Source: Gemmatimonadales bacterium (GTDB taxonomy: Bacteria; Krumholzibacteriota; Krumholzibacteriia; LZORAL124-64-63). Taken from it: a stretch of DNA of 64,000 nucleotides. The notes beneath the pieces were generated by a model, which was not told the origin of the DNA, did no database searches, and worked only from the letters and a program-made list of their open reading frames with translations. The DNA lies in NCBI GenBank assembly GCA_019038745.1, contig JAHOYV010000070.1, forward strand, positions 62,001 to 126,000, in the 5' to 3' direction. Positions 35,575-43,465 of the stretch are shown in pieces (positions within the stretch are counted from its first letter, which is position 1; the number at the start of each line of letters is the position of its first letter). The translations under genes were made by a program, and so were the position numbers.

Positions 35575-36111
35575 GTGTGGATGAAGAAACGCTACGTATT
35601 GAAATTCGAGGATGAGCAACAGGGCGCTGTCGTGGCTCGTCAAGGCACCGAAACCGCCGTCCAGGTGTGCGATGAATGCGAGATGACCTCCGTAAACTAC
35701 CACACGGTCCTGTCCGGCAAGGCCATCTCCCTGCGGTACGGTGGCCGCCTACACCTGATCCATATCACCGGATTGGACAATAACGGCAACTTGGCCATCA
35801 CCATGAACGGCCGACCGGTTCAACTTTCCGTGATGGACGAGTTGAAGGCCCAGGCCCTGGACAGCCTAGGCAGTGCAACCGGCAGCGGCACAATCGCCGC
35901 GGACATTCCGGGCCTCGTGGTTGAAATCAAAGTCCAAGAGGGAGAAAAGGTTCATCAGGGTGAACCGGTAATCGTAATAGAAGCGATGAAGATGCAGAAT
36001 GAACTGGTCGCGGCCGTCAGTGGAACCGTCACAGGGATTCCGGTCGAGAAGGGCCAAGCAGTCAATCCTGGCGACCCCTTGATCATCATTGAACCCGAAC
36101 CGGGCGGTTAG
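35575..36111 (+). CDS. Biotin carboxyl carrier subunit of acyl-CoA carboxylase
   Basis: A 178-residue carrier. The N-terminal half (about 1-95) resembles the linker/BT-like region of propionyl-CoA carboxylases. The C-terminal 75 residues form a biotinyl domain with VIEAMKMQNEL, biotin on Lys139. GTG at 35575 was chosen, with AAGAGG eight nt upstream; TTG two codons earlier is too close to that site. It follows the biotin carboxylase by 66 nt and completes an ATP-dependent acyl-CoA carboxylase with the two genes before it. Confidence 0.9.
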   Translation: MWMKKRYVLKFEDEQQGAVVARQGTETAVQVCDECEMTSVNYHTVLSGKAISLRYGGRLHLIHITGLDNNGNLAITMNGRPVQLSVMDELKAQALDSLGSATGSGTIAADIPGLVVEIKVQEGEKVHQGEPVIVIEAMKMQNELVAAVSGTVTGIPVEKGQAVNPGDPLIIIEPEPGG

Positions 36112-36129
36112 CCGAAAGAAGCATCCGGG

Positions 36130-37779
36130 ATGCCGAACGCCAAAGGCAAGAAACGAGCTGTTTTCCCACGCATCTCCCCCCTGATCCTCGTCGTCCTGGT
36201 GACCTTGGCCGTCAGGGTGATGGTACTCTGGTGGCGCAACGGCAACGACCCTTTCTTTAAACAACCGATCAACGACGCGGCAGTATACATGGATTGGGCA
36301 CGCTCGCTTATCGCGGGCTCCCCTTTCGGCTTACCCGGATCCCCATTCCACCTGGCACCTCTTTATCCCCGGTTCCTGAGTTGGGTCCTCCCCCTGGGCG
36401 GCGGCAGCATCTGGGCTGTGATGGTCATTCAGGCCCTGATGGGATCACTCACCGTTTTGGGAACCGGATTGCTGGCCCGCAGAATCGCCGGGGCCAGGGC
36501 AGGGTGGTTGGCCGCTCTCCTGCTTTCCCTCTGCGCCCCGTTGATCTGGTACGAGGGTTGGCTGCTGCCTACAACCCTTAACCTATTGCTCCTGGTCACC
36601 GGCTTGAACCTTCTTGTGGCTTGCAGTGAGCCCCGGCGCTGGAACGGGCTGCTGCCTCCTTTGACCGGATTGCTGTTGGGATTGGCCGCGGTGAATCGGC
36701 CGCAGCACCTATTGCTCCTGGCCGGAGGGTTGGGATGGCTCTTCTGGCTGGTGCGCCGGGAGTCTGCTTCCGGCCGTTGGATGAAACGCTGGCAGCCGGT
36801 ATTTCTGCTGGGACTGGGGGCTACGCTGGCCATCGCACCCGTCACGCTCCGGAATCTGGTAGTCAGTGGAGAACCGGTATTGATCACCGCAAACGGCGGA
36901 CTCAACTTCTATTTGGGCAACAACACCGAGGCCCATGGACGCTTCGGATTGCCTGAGGGGTTTACCCCCTACGTCCAGGATCAACAGAAAGTGTCACGGG
37001 AGTTGGCCAGCAGCCAGGCCGGATCTGACCTGAACTGGCAAGGTGTAACTCGTCACTGGCTTGGCCGGACCCTGGCTGACATCCGGAATGCCCCGGGAAA
37101 AGCTCTGTCTCTCGCAGGCCGAAAATTGCGACTCACCCTGGCTTGGCGGGAAATGGAAAACAACTTCGTGGCGAAGTGGGTGCACAACCATTTGGGGCCT
37201 GCCCGAATCCTCTTTCCCTCACTGGGTTTCTTGTGGATATTGGCGGTCCCGGGAATGATCCTTGCCGTTCGGGACCGACGGCCGTCCCATGGCCCTCTCT
37301 GGATCCTGATGGTGACCACCCTGCTGACCTGTCTACTGTTCTGGGTCAGTACCCGGAACCGTTTGCCTCTGGTTATTCCCCTGTCGGTTTTTTCAGCCAT
37401 GGCTCTGGCCAGGCCCGAGTCATGGCGAAAGCGAATTCCGATCATTGCTGTCACGGCGATTGTAGTTATTGTCTTGTGGCCCACTGGAGAGCCAAGGGAA
37501 GGGGCTGGATTCTACGTGGACCTGGGCCGAATTCAGGCCCAGAGCGGTGATTATCTTACTGCCAGGGAAAACTTCAACCTGGCCCTGGAAATCGACCCTG
37601 CCACTCCCATGGCCCTCAATGGATTGGCTCTGACGTACATGGACGAGGGGAACAGGAAGCAGGCTGTCGCCATTCTGAAAAGCCTCTTGGCGAGCTATCC
37701 CGATTTCGAATTCGCCCGCCGCAACCTGGAGGCGATCCAGCGTAGCGCTCCAACCCGAGGGACCCCACGTTCCCGTTGA
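36130..37779 (+). CDS. GT39-like membrane glycosyltransferase with C-terminal TPR
   Basis: A 549-residue polytopic membrane protein. An acidic motif after the first helix (NDAAVYMDWAR, about 50-60) is where PMT/ArnT-type GT-C enzymes have their catalytic Asp. About ten hydrophobic segments follow, then a soluble tail (about 460-545) with two TPR units (YVDLGRIQAQSGDYLTAREN, ALNGLALTYMDEGNRKQA). It probably transfers a sugar from a polyprenyl-phosphate donor at the periplasmic face; acceptor unknown. It begins 18 nt after the biotin carrier gene on the same strand, but no functional link to it is evident. Confidence 0.75.
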   Translation: MPNAKGKKRAVFPRISPLILVVLVTLAVRVMVLWWRNGNDPFFKQPINDAAVYMDWARSLIAGSPFGLPGSPFHLAPLYPRFLSWVLPLGGGSIWAVMVIQALMGSLTVLGTGLLARRIAGARAGWLAALLLSLCAPLIWYEGWLLPTTLNLLLLVTGLNLLVACSEPRRWNGLLPPLTGLLLGLAAVNRPQHLLLLAGGLGWLFWLVRRESASGRWMKRWQPVFLLGLGATLAIAPVTLRNLVVSGEPVLITANGGLNFYLGNNTEAHGRFGLPEGFTPYVQDQQKVSRELASSQAGSDLNWQGVTRHWLGRTLADIRNAPGKALSLAGRKLRLTLAWREMENNFVAKWVHNHLGPARILFPSLGFLWILAVPGMILAVRDRRPSHGPLWILMVTTLLTCLLFWVSTRNRLPLVIPLSVFSAMALARPESWRKRIPIIAVTAIVVIVLWPTGEPREGAGFYVDLGRIQAQSGDYLTARENFNLALEIDPATPMALNGLALTYMDEGNRKQAVAILKSLLASYPDFEFARRNLEAIQRSAPTRGTPRSR

Positions 37780-37801
37780 TTCGGCCCCGGACCGATTTTT
37801 C

Positions 37802-37829
37802 TGTAACCATCCGGGAAAACATCCGTCTA
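37802..37829 (+). promoter_or_regulatory. ECF-type promoter in front of the sigma gene
   Basis: TGTAACC (37802-37808), a 15-nt spacer and CGTCTA (37824-37829). This resembles ECF sigma promoters (-35 with AAC, -10 CGTC-type). A transcript would start a few nt before the ATG at 37840, and no Shine-Dalgarno is present there. Suggests autoregulation. Confidence 0.6.
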
Positions 37830-37839
37830 TCCTTCTGCT

Positions 37840-38388
37840 ATGGATAATAACACGTACAATGAAATCCTGGTCACCCACCAGCGCCGCCTGTTCAGCGCCG
37901 CTTTTTACATGTTGCGGGACGCCGATGACGCCGAAGATGTGATCCAGGAGGCCTTCCTTCGTTTGTGGCGTTTCACCGGCAGGATAGATCCGGGCAAGGT
38001 AACGGCCTGGTTGAACCGGGTAGTCCATAATCTCTGCATTGATCAAACTCGAAAGCGTAATGTCCTACGGCGGCATCTGGGGCAACCCGATGTAATTGCT
38101 TTGGAAAACCTATCGGAAATGGACGGGAACAAATCGGGACCGTGCTCTGAAGGTCCCACGAGTCCGGATCAGGAAGAACTCCTCGAAGCAATGGCCACCT
38201 TGTCCAAAGAGACCCGCAGCATCATGATCATGCATTATTTTCAGGGCATTAAACTGGTCGATATCGCCGAAATGCTGGAGATGAATCCCAATTCGCTGAA
38301 GGTCAGAATCCACCGGGCCCGCCAAGCCCTGCGCCTGGTCCTGACCCGCCCGGAACCCGTGATCTCTGCCAGACAGGAGACCGGATGA
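37840..38388 (+). CDS. ECF-type RNA polymerase sigma factor
   Basis: A 182-residue sigma-70-family ECF factor. Region 2 has the core-binding text MLRDADDAEDVIQEAFLRLWRF (here split by pattern: DADDAEDVIQEAFLRLW) and region 4 has LDLIDIAEML-type helix-turn-helix text (GIKLVDIAEMLEMNPNSLKV, RIHRARQAL). The linker is short, so there is no region 3. Its ATG at 37840 lacks a Shine-Dalgarno and lies just behind an ECF-like promoter. The stop overlaps the anti-sigma start by ATGA, so the pair is translationally coupled. Confidence 0.92.
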   Translation: MDNNTYNEILVTHQRRLFSAAFYMLRDADDAEDVIQEAFLRLWRFTGRIDPGKVTAWLNRVVHNLCIDQTRKRNVLRRHLGQPDVIALENLSEMDGNKSGPCSEGPTSPDQEELLEAMATLSKETRSIMIMHYFQGIKLVDIAEMLEMNPNSLKVRIHRARQALRLVLTRPEPVISARQETG

Positions 38389-38975
38389 ATTCCCGATGTA
38401 ATGAGGTCCAACTCCTACTGGTCGAATATTCCGCTGGAGATCTGCCTTCGGACCAGACCCGTATCGTGGAGAGCCACCTTAAGTCGTGTTCTGAATGCCA
38501 GGAGGAACTACGAAGAGAATTGCGTCTTCGCGGGCTTTTGAGCAGTCTTCCGACTTTGACTTTACCCCTCCCGGGGTCGAGGTCAGAACATGACCTTCCC
38601 CTTCGTGGAGCTTGGCGCAGAACCTTTTTGGGGCGTTGGATCCTGCCCGCGGCCGGAGTTGCCGCTGTCCTTTTGGCTGTGTTCTTTGCTCCGAATTTTC
38701 CGTCAGGTGATTTTTTGGATCTGAAGCACCAATCTTCATCGGGGTCACACCCCGGCCAATCTTTGGTCCAAGAACCAGAGAACATTTCCGACTGGACCAG
38801 AGCGGAACTGGATACCGCCCAGAAGGAAGCTATTTTCAGTCTCACGCTGACAGCCCGGATCCTGTTGGAAAGTGAGCGCACCGCCGTCCACCAGGCCTTC
38901 GGCAAGAAGTTGCCTCATGTGATTTCCGGATCGTTACGCAAGATTATGAATACCAACCAAGGAGACAAAGGATGA
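38385..38975 (+). CDS. Membrane anti-sigma factor with zinc-binding motif
   Basis: A 196-residue protein. The N-terminal anti-sigma domain has the zinc motif HxxxCxxC in ESHLKSCSECQEE (about 26-38) typical of ZAS/RsiW-like factors. One transmembrane helix follows (WILPAAGVAAVLLAVFFA, about 85-103), then a periplasmic domain with no recognised fold. It should hold the ECF sigma at the membrane until a signal arrives. GGAG lies 6 nt before the ATG. It overlaps the ECF gene and the downstream exported-protein gene by 4 nt each. Confidence 0.88.
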   Translation: MNSRCNEVQLLLVEYSAGDLPSDQTRIVESHLKSCSECQEELRRELRLRGLLSSLPTLTLPLPGSRSEHDLPLRGAWRRTFLGRWILPAAGVAAVLLAVFFAPNFPSGDFLDLKHQSSSGSHPGQSLVQEPENISDWTRAELDTAQKEAIFSLTLTARILLESERTAVHQAFGKKLPHVISGSLRKIMNTNQGDKG

Positions 38976-39544
38976 TGAAGAATTCTCGATGGACACTACT
39001 TCTGGTTCTGCCGATCATGCTGCTGGCCTTCCAGGCCACAGCCGGAGATTTCAAGGACCTGCCGGGTTACATCGATTTGGACTGGATCGAGATTCCCGAC
39101 GACGCTGAGGAAATTAAGGATATTGACCTGGGGACAGTCCTGCTGGGCGTGGCAGCCGATGCAGAAGAAGCGGGTGACAGCGATCTGGCCCAGGCCCTTT
39201 CCATGATTAAATCCATTCGCGTTAAGGCATTTTCCGCCAAGGGAATCGACCCTGACCGGATCGACAAGATGATCAAGAAAGTCCAAAACCAGCTCAAGAA
39301 AGACCAATGGGAACGACTCGTCTATGTGAAGGACAAGGATGAGACCCTCACCGTCAGCACCAAGTATGAGGACGGCGATATGGTCGGACTGATGGTAGTG
39401 GCTTTTGAAGACGGGGACGAGGTTGCTTTCGTGAACGTGGTCGGCAACCTCGACCTGGCAATTCTACTGCGGCTGGGCCTGGGTTTCGACAAGCTGGACC
39501 TGGACGAGTTGTTGGGGAATCTGGAAATTTCCGAGGAGGATTGA
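38972..39544 (+). CDS. Exported DUF4252-like protein in ECF operon
   Basis: A 190-residue exported protein with signal peptide (WTLLLVLPIMLLAFQATA, cut near residue 24). The mature part has an acidic N-terminal segment, an amphipathic middle (RIDKMIKKVQNQLKKDQWER) and a beta-rich part ending VNVVGNLDLAILLRLG. This order is typical of DUF4252 proteins, which often sit behind ECF/anti-sigma pairs. Function unknown; it may be the regulon member that the ECF factor most directly controls, or a sensor. AAGGAG lies 7 nt before the ATG, which overlaps the anti-sigma stop (ATGA). Confidence 0.75.
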   Translation: MMKNSRWTLLLVLPIMLLAFQATAGDFKDLPGYIDLDWIEIPDDAEEIKDIDLGTVLLGVAADAEEAGDSDLAQALSMIKSIRVKAFSAKGIDPDRIDKMIKKVQNQLKKDQWERLVYVKDKDETLTVSTKYEDGDMVGLMVVAFEDGDEVAFVNVVGNLDLAILLRLGLGFDKLDLDELLGNLEISEED

Positions 39545-39599
39545 CCGGGTTCATTTCTTCAGAAAAATTTCTGCCGACTTCAGGTTAAATTGGTTAAAC

Positions 39600-39630
39600 A
39601 AAGGCCCGGACCACATAGTCCGGGCCTTTT
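39600..39630 (+). terminator. Rho-independent terminator of the ECF operon
   Basis: AAAGGCCCGGA (39600-39610) pairs with TCCGGGCCTTT (39619-39629) over an 8-nt loop. The T-run on plus follows, 55 nt past the exported-protein stop; on minus it can also serve the sodium-pump operon. Confidence 0.85.
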
Positions 39631-39673
39631 CATTTACCAAGGATTCCGGCTCCTGGAACCTCTAACGAACCGC

Positions 39674-40801
39674 CTAGAAAACGAATCGGGACAAGAACAC
39701 CCCAGCCGCCACCGCAGACCCGATTACACCGGCCACATTCGGGGCCATGGCGTGCATTATCAGGAAGTTCTGGGAATCCTCCTGGGCCCCTACCATCTGA
39801 CATACCCTAGCGCTGTCAGGCACTGCCGAAACTCCAGCCGCTCCGATGATGGGATTGATTTTTTCCTTTGTAAAAACATTCATCAACTTGGCGAAGAGCA
39901 CTCCTGAAGCGGTGGCCACGCTGAACGAGGCGGCCCCCAGCAGGGCGATCTTTATCGAAGCGGGAGTAAGGAAACGACTGGCATCCGTCGAAGCACCGAC
40001 ACACAGTCCCAACAAAATGGTCACGGTGTCGATCAAACTGCCACGAGCCGTCTTGGCCAAGCGCTCGGTTACACCACTTTCCTTCAACAGGTTGCCGAAG
40101 AAAAGAAAACCCAGCAAGGAGATGGCACCGGGTGCGATGCCTGCGCAGAGAACGAAAGCCACTATCGGGAAAATAATCCGAACCCGCTTGCTCACCGGTG
40201 GCGAGGGCTTCATCCGGATCAGCCTCTCCTTCCGGGTCGTCAGAAGACGAATAATCGGCGGTTGGATCACCGGGACGAGGGCCATATAGCTGTAGGCAGC
40301 CACGGCAATGGCACCCAGCAGGTGAGGCGCCAACTGGCTGGAAAGAAAAATTGCGGTAGGACCATCGGCGCCGCCGATGATCCCGATCGCCGCCGCGTCG
40401 GTCTCGGAAAAACCCAACAACAACGAACCGGCGAAGGTGAGAAAAATCCCGGCCTGGGCCGCTGCTCCCAGGAGAATCAACCTGGGATTGGCCAGCATGG
40501 AGGAAAAGTCGGTCATCGCCCCAATACCCAGAAAAATCAGAGATGGATACCACCCCTGGGTAACGCCCGAGTAGAGCACGTTCAGAACACTGCCCTCCTC
40601 GTAGATCCCGATATTCATCCCCGAAGTGAGAGGAATGTTGCCGACGATCATACCGAAACCGATAGGGACCAGAAGCAAAGGCTCATAATCCTTGGCGATA
40701 CCCAGATAGATAAACAGGCTGCCGACGGCCAACATGGTCATGTTGCCCCAGCTGAAATTCCCCACTATGCCGACCTGGAGAAAGTCCCATAATATTTCCA
40801 T
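39674..40801 (-). CDS. mmdB: Sodium-translocating decarboxylase beta subunit
   Basis: A 375-residue polytopic membrane protein that couples decarboxylation of carboxybiotin to export of Na+. Typical beta-subunit motifs are seen: GNIPLTSGMN, FLGIGAMTDFSSMLANPRL, the ion-binding segment GIIGGADGPTAIFLSSQLAP with the conserved Asp, AYSYMALVPVIQPPI, and the C-terminal GAAGVSAVPDSARV. Length fits OadB/GcdB/MmdB. Last gene of the mmdA-oadG-carrier-mmdB set, four nt after the carrier stop. Confidence 0.95.
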   Translation of the reverse strand: MEILWDFLQVGIVGNFSWGNMTMLAVGSLFIYLGIAKDYEPLLLVPIGFGMIVGNIPLTSGMNIGIYEEGSVLNVLYSGVTQGWYPSLIFLGIGAMTDFSSMLANPRLILLGAAAQAGIFLTFAGSLLLGFSETDAAAIGIIGGADGPTAIFLSSQLAPHLLGAIAVAAYSYMALVPVIQPPIIRLLTTRKERLIRMKPSPPVSKRVRIIFPIVAFVLCAGIAPGAISLLGFLFFGNLLKESGVTERLAKTARGSLIDTVTILLGLCVGASTDASRFLTPASIKIALLGAASFSVATASGVLFAKLMNVFTKEKINPIIGAAGVSAVPDSARVCQMVGAQEDSQNFLIMHAMAPNVAGVIGSAVAAGVFLSRFVF

Positions 40802-40804
40802 GGG

Positions 40805-41227
40805 CTACTCGAATTCCACGAGGGACTGATTTTCCCGAACTGCATCACCGGGCGCAATGGAAATGGCCTTGATCTTGCCCCCGCCGGGAGCTGCGATCTC
40901 GGTCTCCATTTTCATGGCCTCGATGACCACGAGAATCTGCCCGGCAGACACCTGGTCCCCAACCTTGCACTTGACCTCGAGTACTGTCCCGGCAATGGGC
41001 GAAACCACGCCACTGCTAGGAGTCGGCGGTCCCGCCTGGCTCCCAGGAGCGGCAGCTGGAGCAGCGGTAGATCCTACCGGTTGGGCAGCAGGTGCAGGGG
41101 CGGCCGGGCCTGGCCCTCCCCCGTAGCGGGGCAGGGGAGTTCCCGAATCCTGCATCTCATCCTGCGCGTCCAGAACTTCCACGTCGACCTCGTAGGCAAC
41201 TCCGTGGAGAGTGATCTTCAGTTTCAT
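40805..41227 (-). CDS. mmdC: Biotin carrier subunit of the sodium-pumping decarboxylase
   Basis: A 140-residue biotin carrier. A short N-terminal beta segment (KLKITLHGVAYEVDVEVLD) is joined by a Pro/Ala/Gly-rich flexible linker (about 35-72) to a biotinyl domain with VIEAMKMETEI, biotin on Lys106. The linker is characteristic of MmdC/GcdC carriers, which swing between carboxyltransferase and membrane beta subunit. ATG at 41227 follows AGGAG with a 7-nt spacer; the upstream frame to 41275 is not used. It is distinct from the carrier of the ATP-dependent carboxylase. Confidence 0.92.
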   Translation of the reverse strand: MKLKITLHGVAYEVDVEVLDAQDEMQDSGTPLPRYGGGPGPAAPAPAAQPVGSTAAPAAAPGSQAGPPTPSSGVVSPIAGTVLEVKCKVGDQVSAGQILVVIEAMKMETEIAAPGGGKIKAISIAPGDAVRENQSLVEFE

Positions 41228-41282
41228 GGATAATCTCCTGTGTATTTCATGACCGCACCAGCAGCCATGGTTCAAACCACGG

Positions 41283-41639
41283 TCAGCGTGAACCCCGTTT
41301 GCGTGAAATGGAGTGTGAACCCTGCAGAATTAGGCGGCCCTGGGATGACCAGGGCGTCCGCTTGGTCCGCATGGGCAGCAGACGATGAATCCGGCGAACA
41401 CGAAACCGCCCGCCCACCACGGTTGCTGCCGCCGCCGTAATCAACAACAACGTCGTGTCGTCAATGTTTTGAGTCCGGCTGGTGAGCTGCCCCGCCAGGG
41501 CTGCCTCGTGCGCCTGCCAGCGATCATCCAACCGCTTGAACAGGGCTACGACGATCGCGATAAGGGTCAACACACCGAATACAATGCAGACCCCGACTAT
41601 AGCCAGTGCTCTCATCTCATCGCTAATATGGCCCGGCAT
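41283..41639 (-). CDS. OadG-like gamma subunit of sodium-pumping decarboxylase
   Basis: A 118-residue small membrane protein with one N-terminal transmembrane helix (ALAIVGVCIVFGVLTLIAIVV), a polar linker, and a second hydrophobic patch (TTLLLITAAAATVVGG) followed by a basic tail. Gamma subunits of oxaloacetate and methylmalonyl-CoA decarboxylases have this layout and anchor the complex to the membrane. It starts 10 nt after the carboxyltransferase stop. Sequence conservation in this family is low, so the call rests mainly on layout and position. Confidence 0.75.
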   Translation of the reverse strand: MPGHISDEMRALAIVGVCIVFGVLTLIAIVVALFKRLDDRWQAHEAALAGQLTSRTQNIDDTTLLLITAAAATVVGGRFRVRRIHRLLPMRTKRTPWSSQGRLILQGSHSISRKRGSR

Positions 41640-41649
41640 CGTCTTGCTC

Positions 41650-43200
41650 CTAAAGAGGTATCAATCCGTGTTTCTTCTCGGGCCGCAGCTCCCGCTTGGA
41701 GCGTAGCACTTCCAGTGATTGGGCTATGTAACCCCGCGTATCAGCCGGCTCGATGATGTCGTCCACCATTCCCCGTGAGGCAGCTACATAGGGGTTGGAA
41801 AATTTCTCCGCATACTGTTCCAACAGCTCAGCCCGCAGTTTATCGGGATCCTCTGCCTCGGCCAACTCCTTGCGGTAGAGGACGTTCACAGCCCCTTCAC
41901 CACCCATGACGGCAATTTCCGCAGTGGGCCAAGCGGCCACACGGTCAGCGCCCATCGAGCGGGCACACATGGCCAGGTAGGCCCCACCGTAGGCCTTGCG
42001 CACCACTATCGTGACCTTCGGCACGGTGGCGGCGCCATAGGCAAAAAGCATTTTTGCCCCGTGGCGAATAATCCCCCCATACTCCTGTTGAACCCCGGGC
42101 ATGAAGCCGGGCACATCCACAAAAGTAACCAGGGGAATATTGAAAGCGTTGCAGAAACGGATAAAGCGTGCGCCCTTGACCGATGAATCGATATCCAGGA
42201 CACCAGCCTTTTTCTTGGGATTATTCCCGACCAGGCCGACAGTCGATCCCTCTATTCGACCAAAGCCCACGATCAGGTTGGGGGCGAAATGTTCCATGAC
42301 TTCCATGAAGTCACCACGATCGACCGCCCTTCCTATCACGTCATGCATGTCGTAGGGAGTTCGGGAATTGTCCGGAACAATACTGTTCATCCCTTCGTCG
42401 GGCCCAATGACTTCCTCATGCAGTTCATCCACCAGGGGTGGATCGTCGGTGTTGTTGGACGGCAGGAAGGAAAGTAGGCGTTTGGCGATCTCAATACCCT
42501 CGCCCCCGCTCTCGGCTACAAAATGAACTACGCCGGAGTAGTGGGAATGGCTTTCCACGCCACCCAGTTGCTCGGCGGTAACATCCTCACCCGTGACCTG
42601 TTTGATGACGCTTGGTCCGGTGATGTACATCTGCCCTTCGTGCCGAACCTGGATTATGAAATCCGTCAGTGCCGGTGAGTAGGCGGCTCCACCGGCGCAG
42701 GGGCCACTGATTATTGAGATCTGGGGCACTACCCCTGAGGCCTTGATGTTGCGATAGAAAATATCCCCGTAACCAGCCAGAGCGCTGACCCCTTCCTGGA
42801 TCCGAGCTCCACCGCTGTCGTTGATAAAGATTATGGGATCACCGGTCTTCATGGCGTCGTCCTGCAATTGGCTGACCTTCTGGGAGGTTGCCTCCCCCAC
42901 AGCGCCACCGGCCACGGTGAAATCCTGGCTGACCGCGTATACCGGACGACCGTCCACCAAACCGTACCCGGACACAACCCCCTCACCCGGCATGTCCTTA
43001 CCCTCCATCCCGAAGTCCACACAGCGGTGCTTCATAAATGGATGGGTTTCCTGAAAGGTGTCAGGATCATAGAGTTGACCAAGACGCTCCCGGGCAGTCC
43101 GCTTCCCGGCAGTGTGCTGCTTGGCGATTCTCTTTTCGCCCCCCCCGAGATAGAGATCCCTTTTTCTGCGGCGAAGATCATTGATTCGATTGGCTGTCAT
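41650..43200 (-). CDS. mmdA: Methylmalonyl-CoA decarboxylase alpha (carboxyltransferase) subunit
   Basis: A 516-residue carboxyltransferase. Motifs are [76 protein letters not shown] and [20 protein letters not shown]. The context with OadG, carrier and beta subunit marks it as the alpha subunit of a sodium-pumping methylmalonyl-CoA (or glutaconyl-CoA) decarboxylase; the nearby epimerase favours methylmalonyl-CoA. ATG at 43200 was chosen with GAGGA about 8 nt upstream; the frame is open to 43266. A close paralogue is PccB at 32.4 kb. A promoter with a palindromic -35 lies upstream. Confidence 0.92.
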   Translation of the reverse strand: MTANRINDLRRRKRDLYLGGGEKRIAKQHTAGKRTARERLGQLYDPDTFQETHPFMKHRCVDFGMEGKDMPGEGVVSGYGLVDGRPVYAVSQDFTVAGGAVGEATSQKVSQLQDDAMKTGDPIIFINDSGGARIQEGVSALAGYGDIFYRNIKASGVVPQISIISGPCAGGAAYSPALTDFIIQVRHEGQMYITGPSVIKQVTGEDVTAEQLGGVESHSHYSGVVHFVAESGGEGIEIAKRLLSFLPSNNTDDPPLVDELHEEVIGPDEGMNSIVPDNSRTPYDMHDVIGRAVDRGDFMEVMEHFAPNLIVGFGRIEGSTVGLVGNNPKKKAGVLDIDSSVKGARFIRFCNAFNIPLVTFVDVPGFMPGVQQEYGGIIRHGAKMLFAYGAATVPKVTIVVRKAYGGAYLAMCARSMGADRVAAWPTAEIAVMGGEGAVNVLYRKELAEAEDPDKLRAELLEQYAEKFSNPYVAASRGMVDDIIEPADTRGYIAQSLEVLRSKRELRPEKKHGLIPL

Positions 43201-43284
43201 GGCTCGGATCCTCACTCGATTCCGGGCTTCAAATCGGGAATTCCCAGGCTGGATATTCCGATTCATCCCACCACTATTTGGCGA

Positions 43285-43322
43285 TAGATAACACCTTAAC
43301 CCCGTTTGTCAAATTTTTGACA
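43285..43322 (-). promoter_or_regulatory. mmdA promoter with palindromic operator over -35
   Basis: Minus strand TTGACA (43312-43307), a 16-nt spacer and TATCTA (43290-43285), about 80 nt before mmdA. The -35 is part of a perfect palindrome, TGTCAAA-TT-TTTGACA (43307-43322), equivalent to TGTCA-N6-TGACA. A repressor bound there would block the promoter. Confidence 0.6.
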
Positions 43323-43328
43323 GGTTGG

Positions 43329-43462
43329 TTGTGCCGGGAAGAATGTTGGTGGACAGAAAATGCCCCGATTTCCCCCAATAGCCCTCAATTCCAGCCCAAA
43401 AAACACTCTTTACAATAATGATTTTGAGTTCATTTTGATTAACAACAATCTTCCCGGCACAA
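43329..43462. repeat. 20-bp inverted-repeat pair flanking 94 nt
   Basis: TTGTGCCGGGAAGAATGTTG (43329-43348) faces its inverse complement at 43443-43462, identical except at one base. The 94-nt interior is AT-rich with no ORF. The unit lies between the M29 aminopeptidase stop and the mmdA promoter. No target-site duplication is evident. Confidence 0.7.
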
Positions 43463-43465
43463 GCT

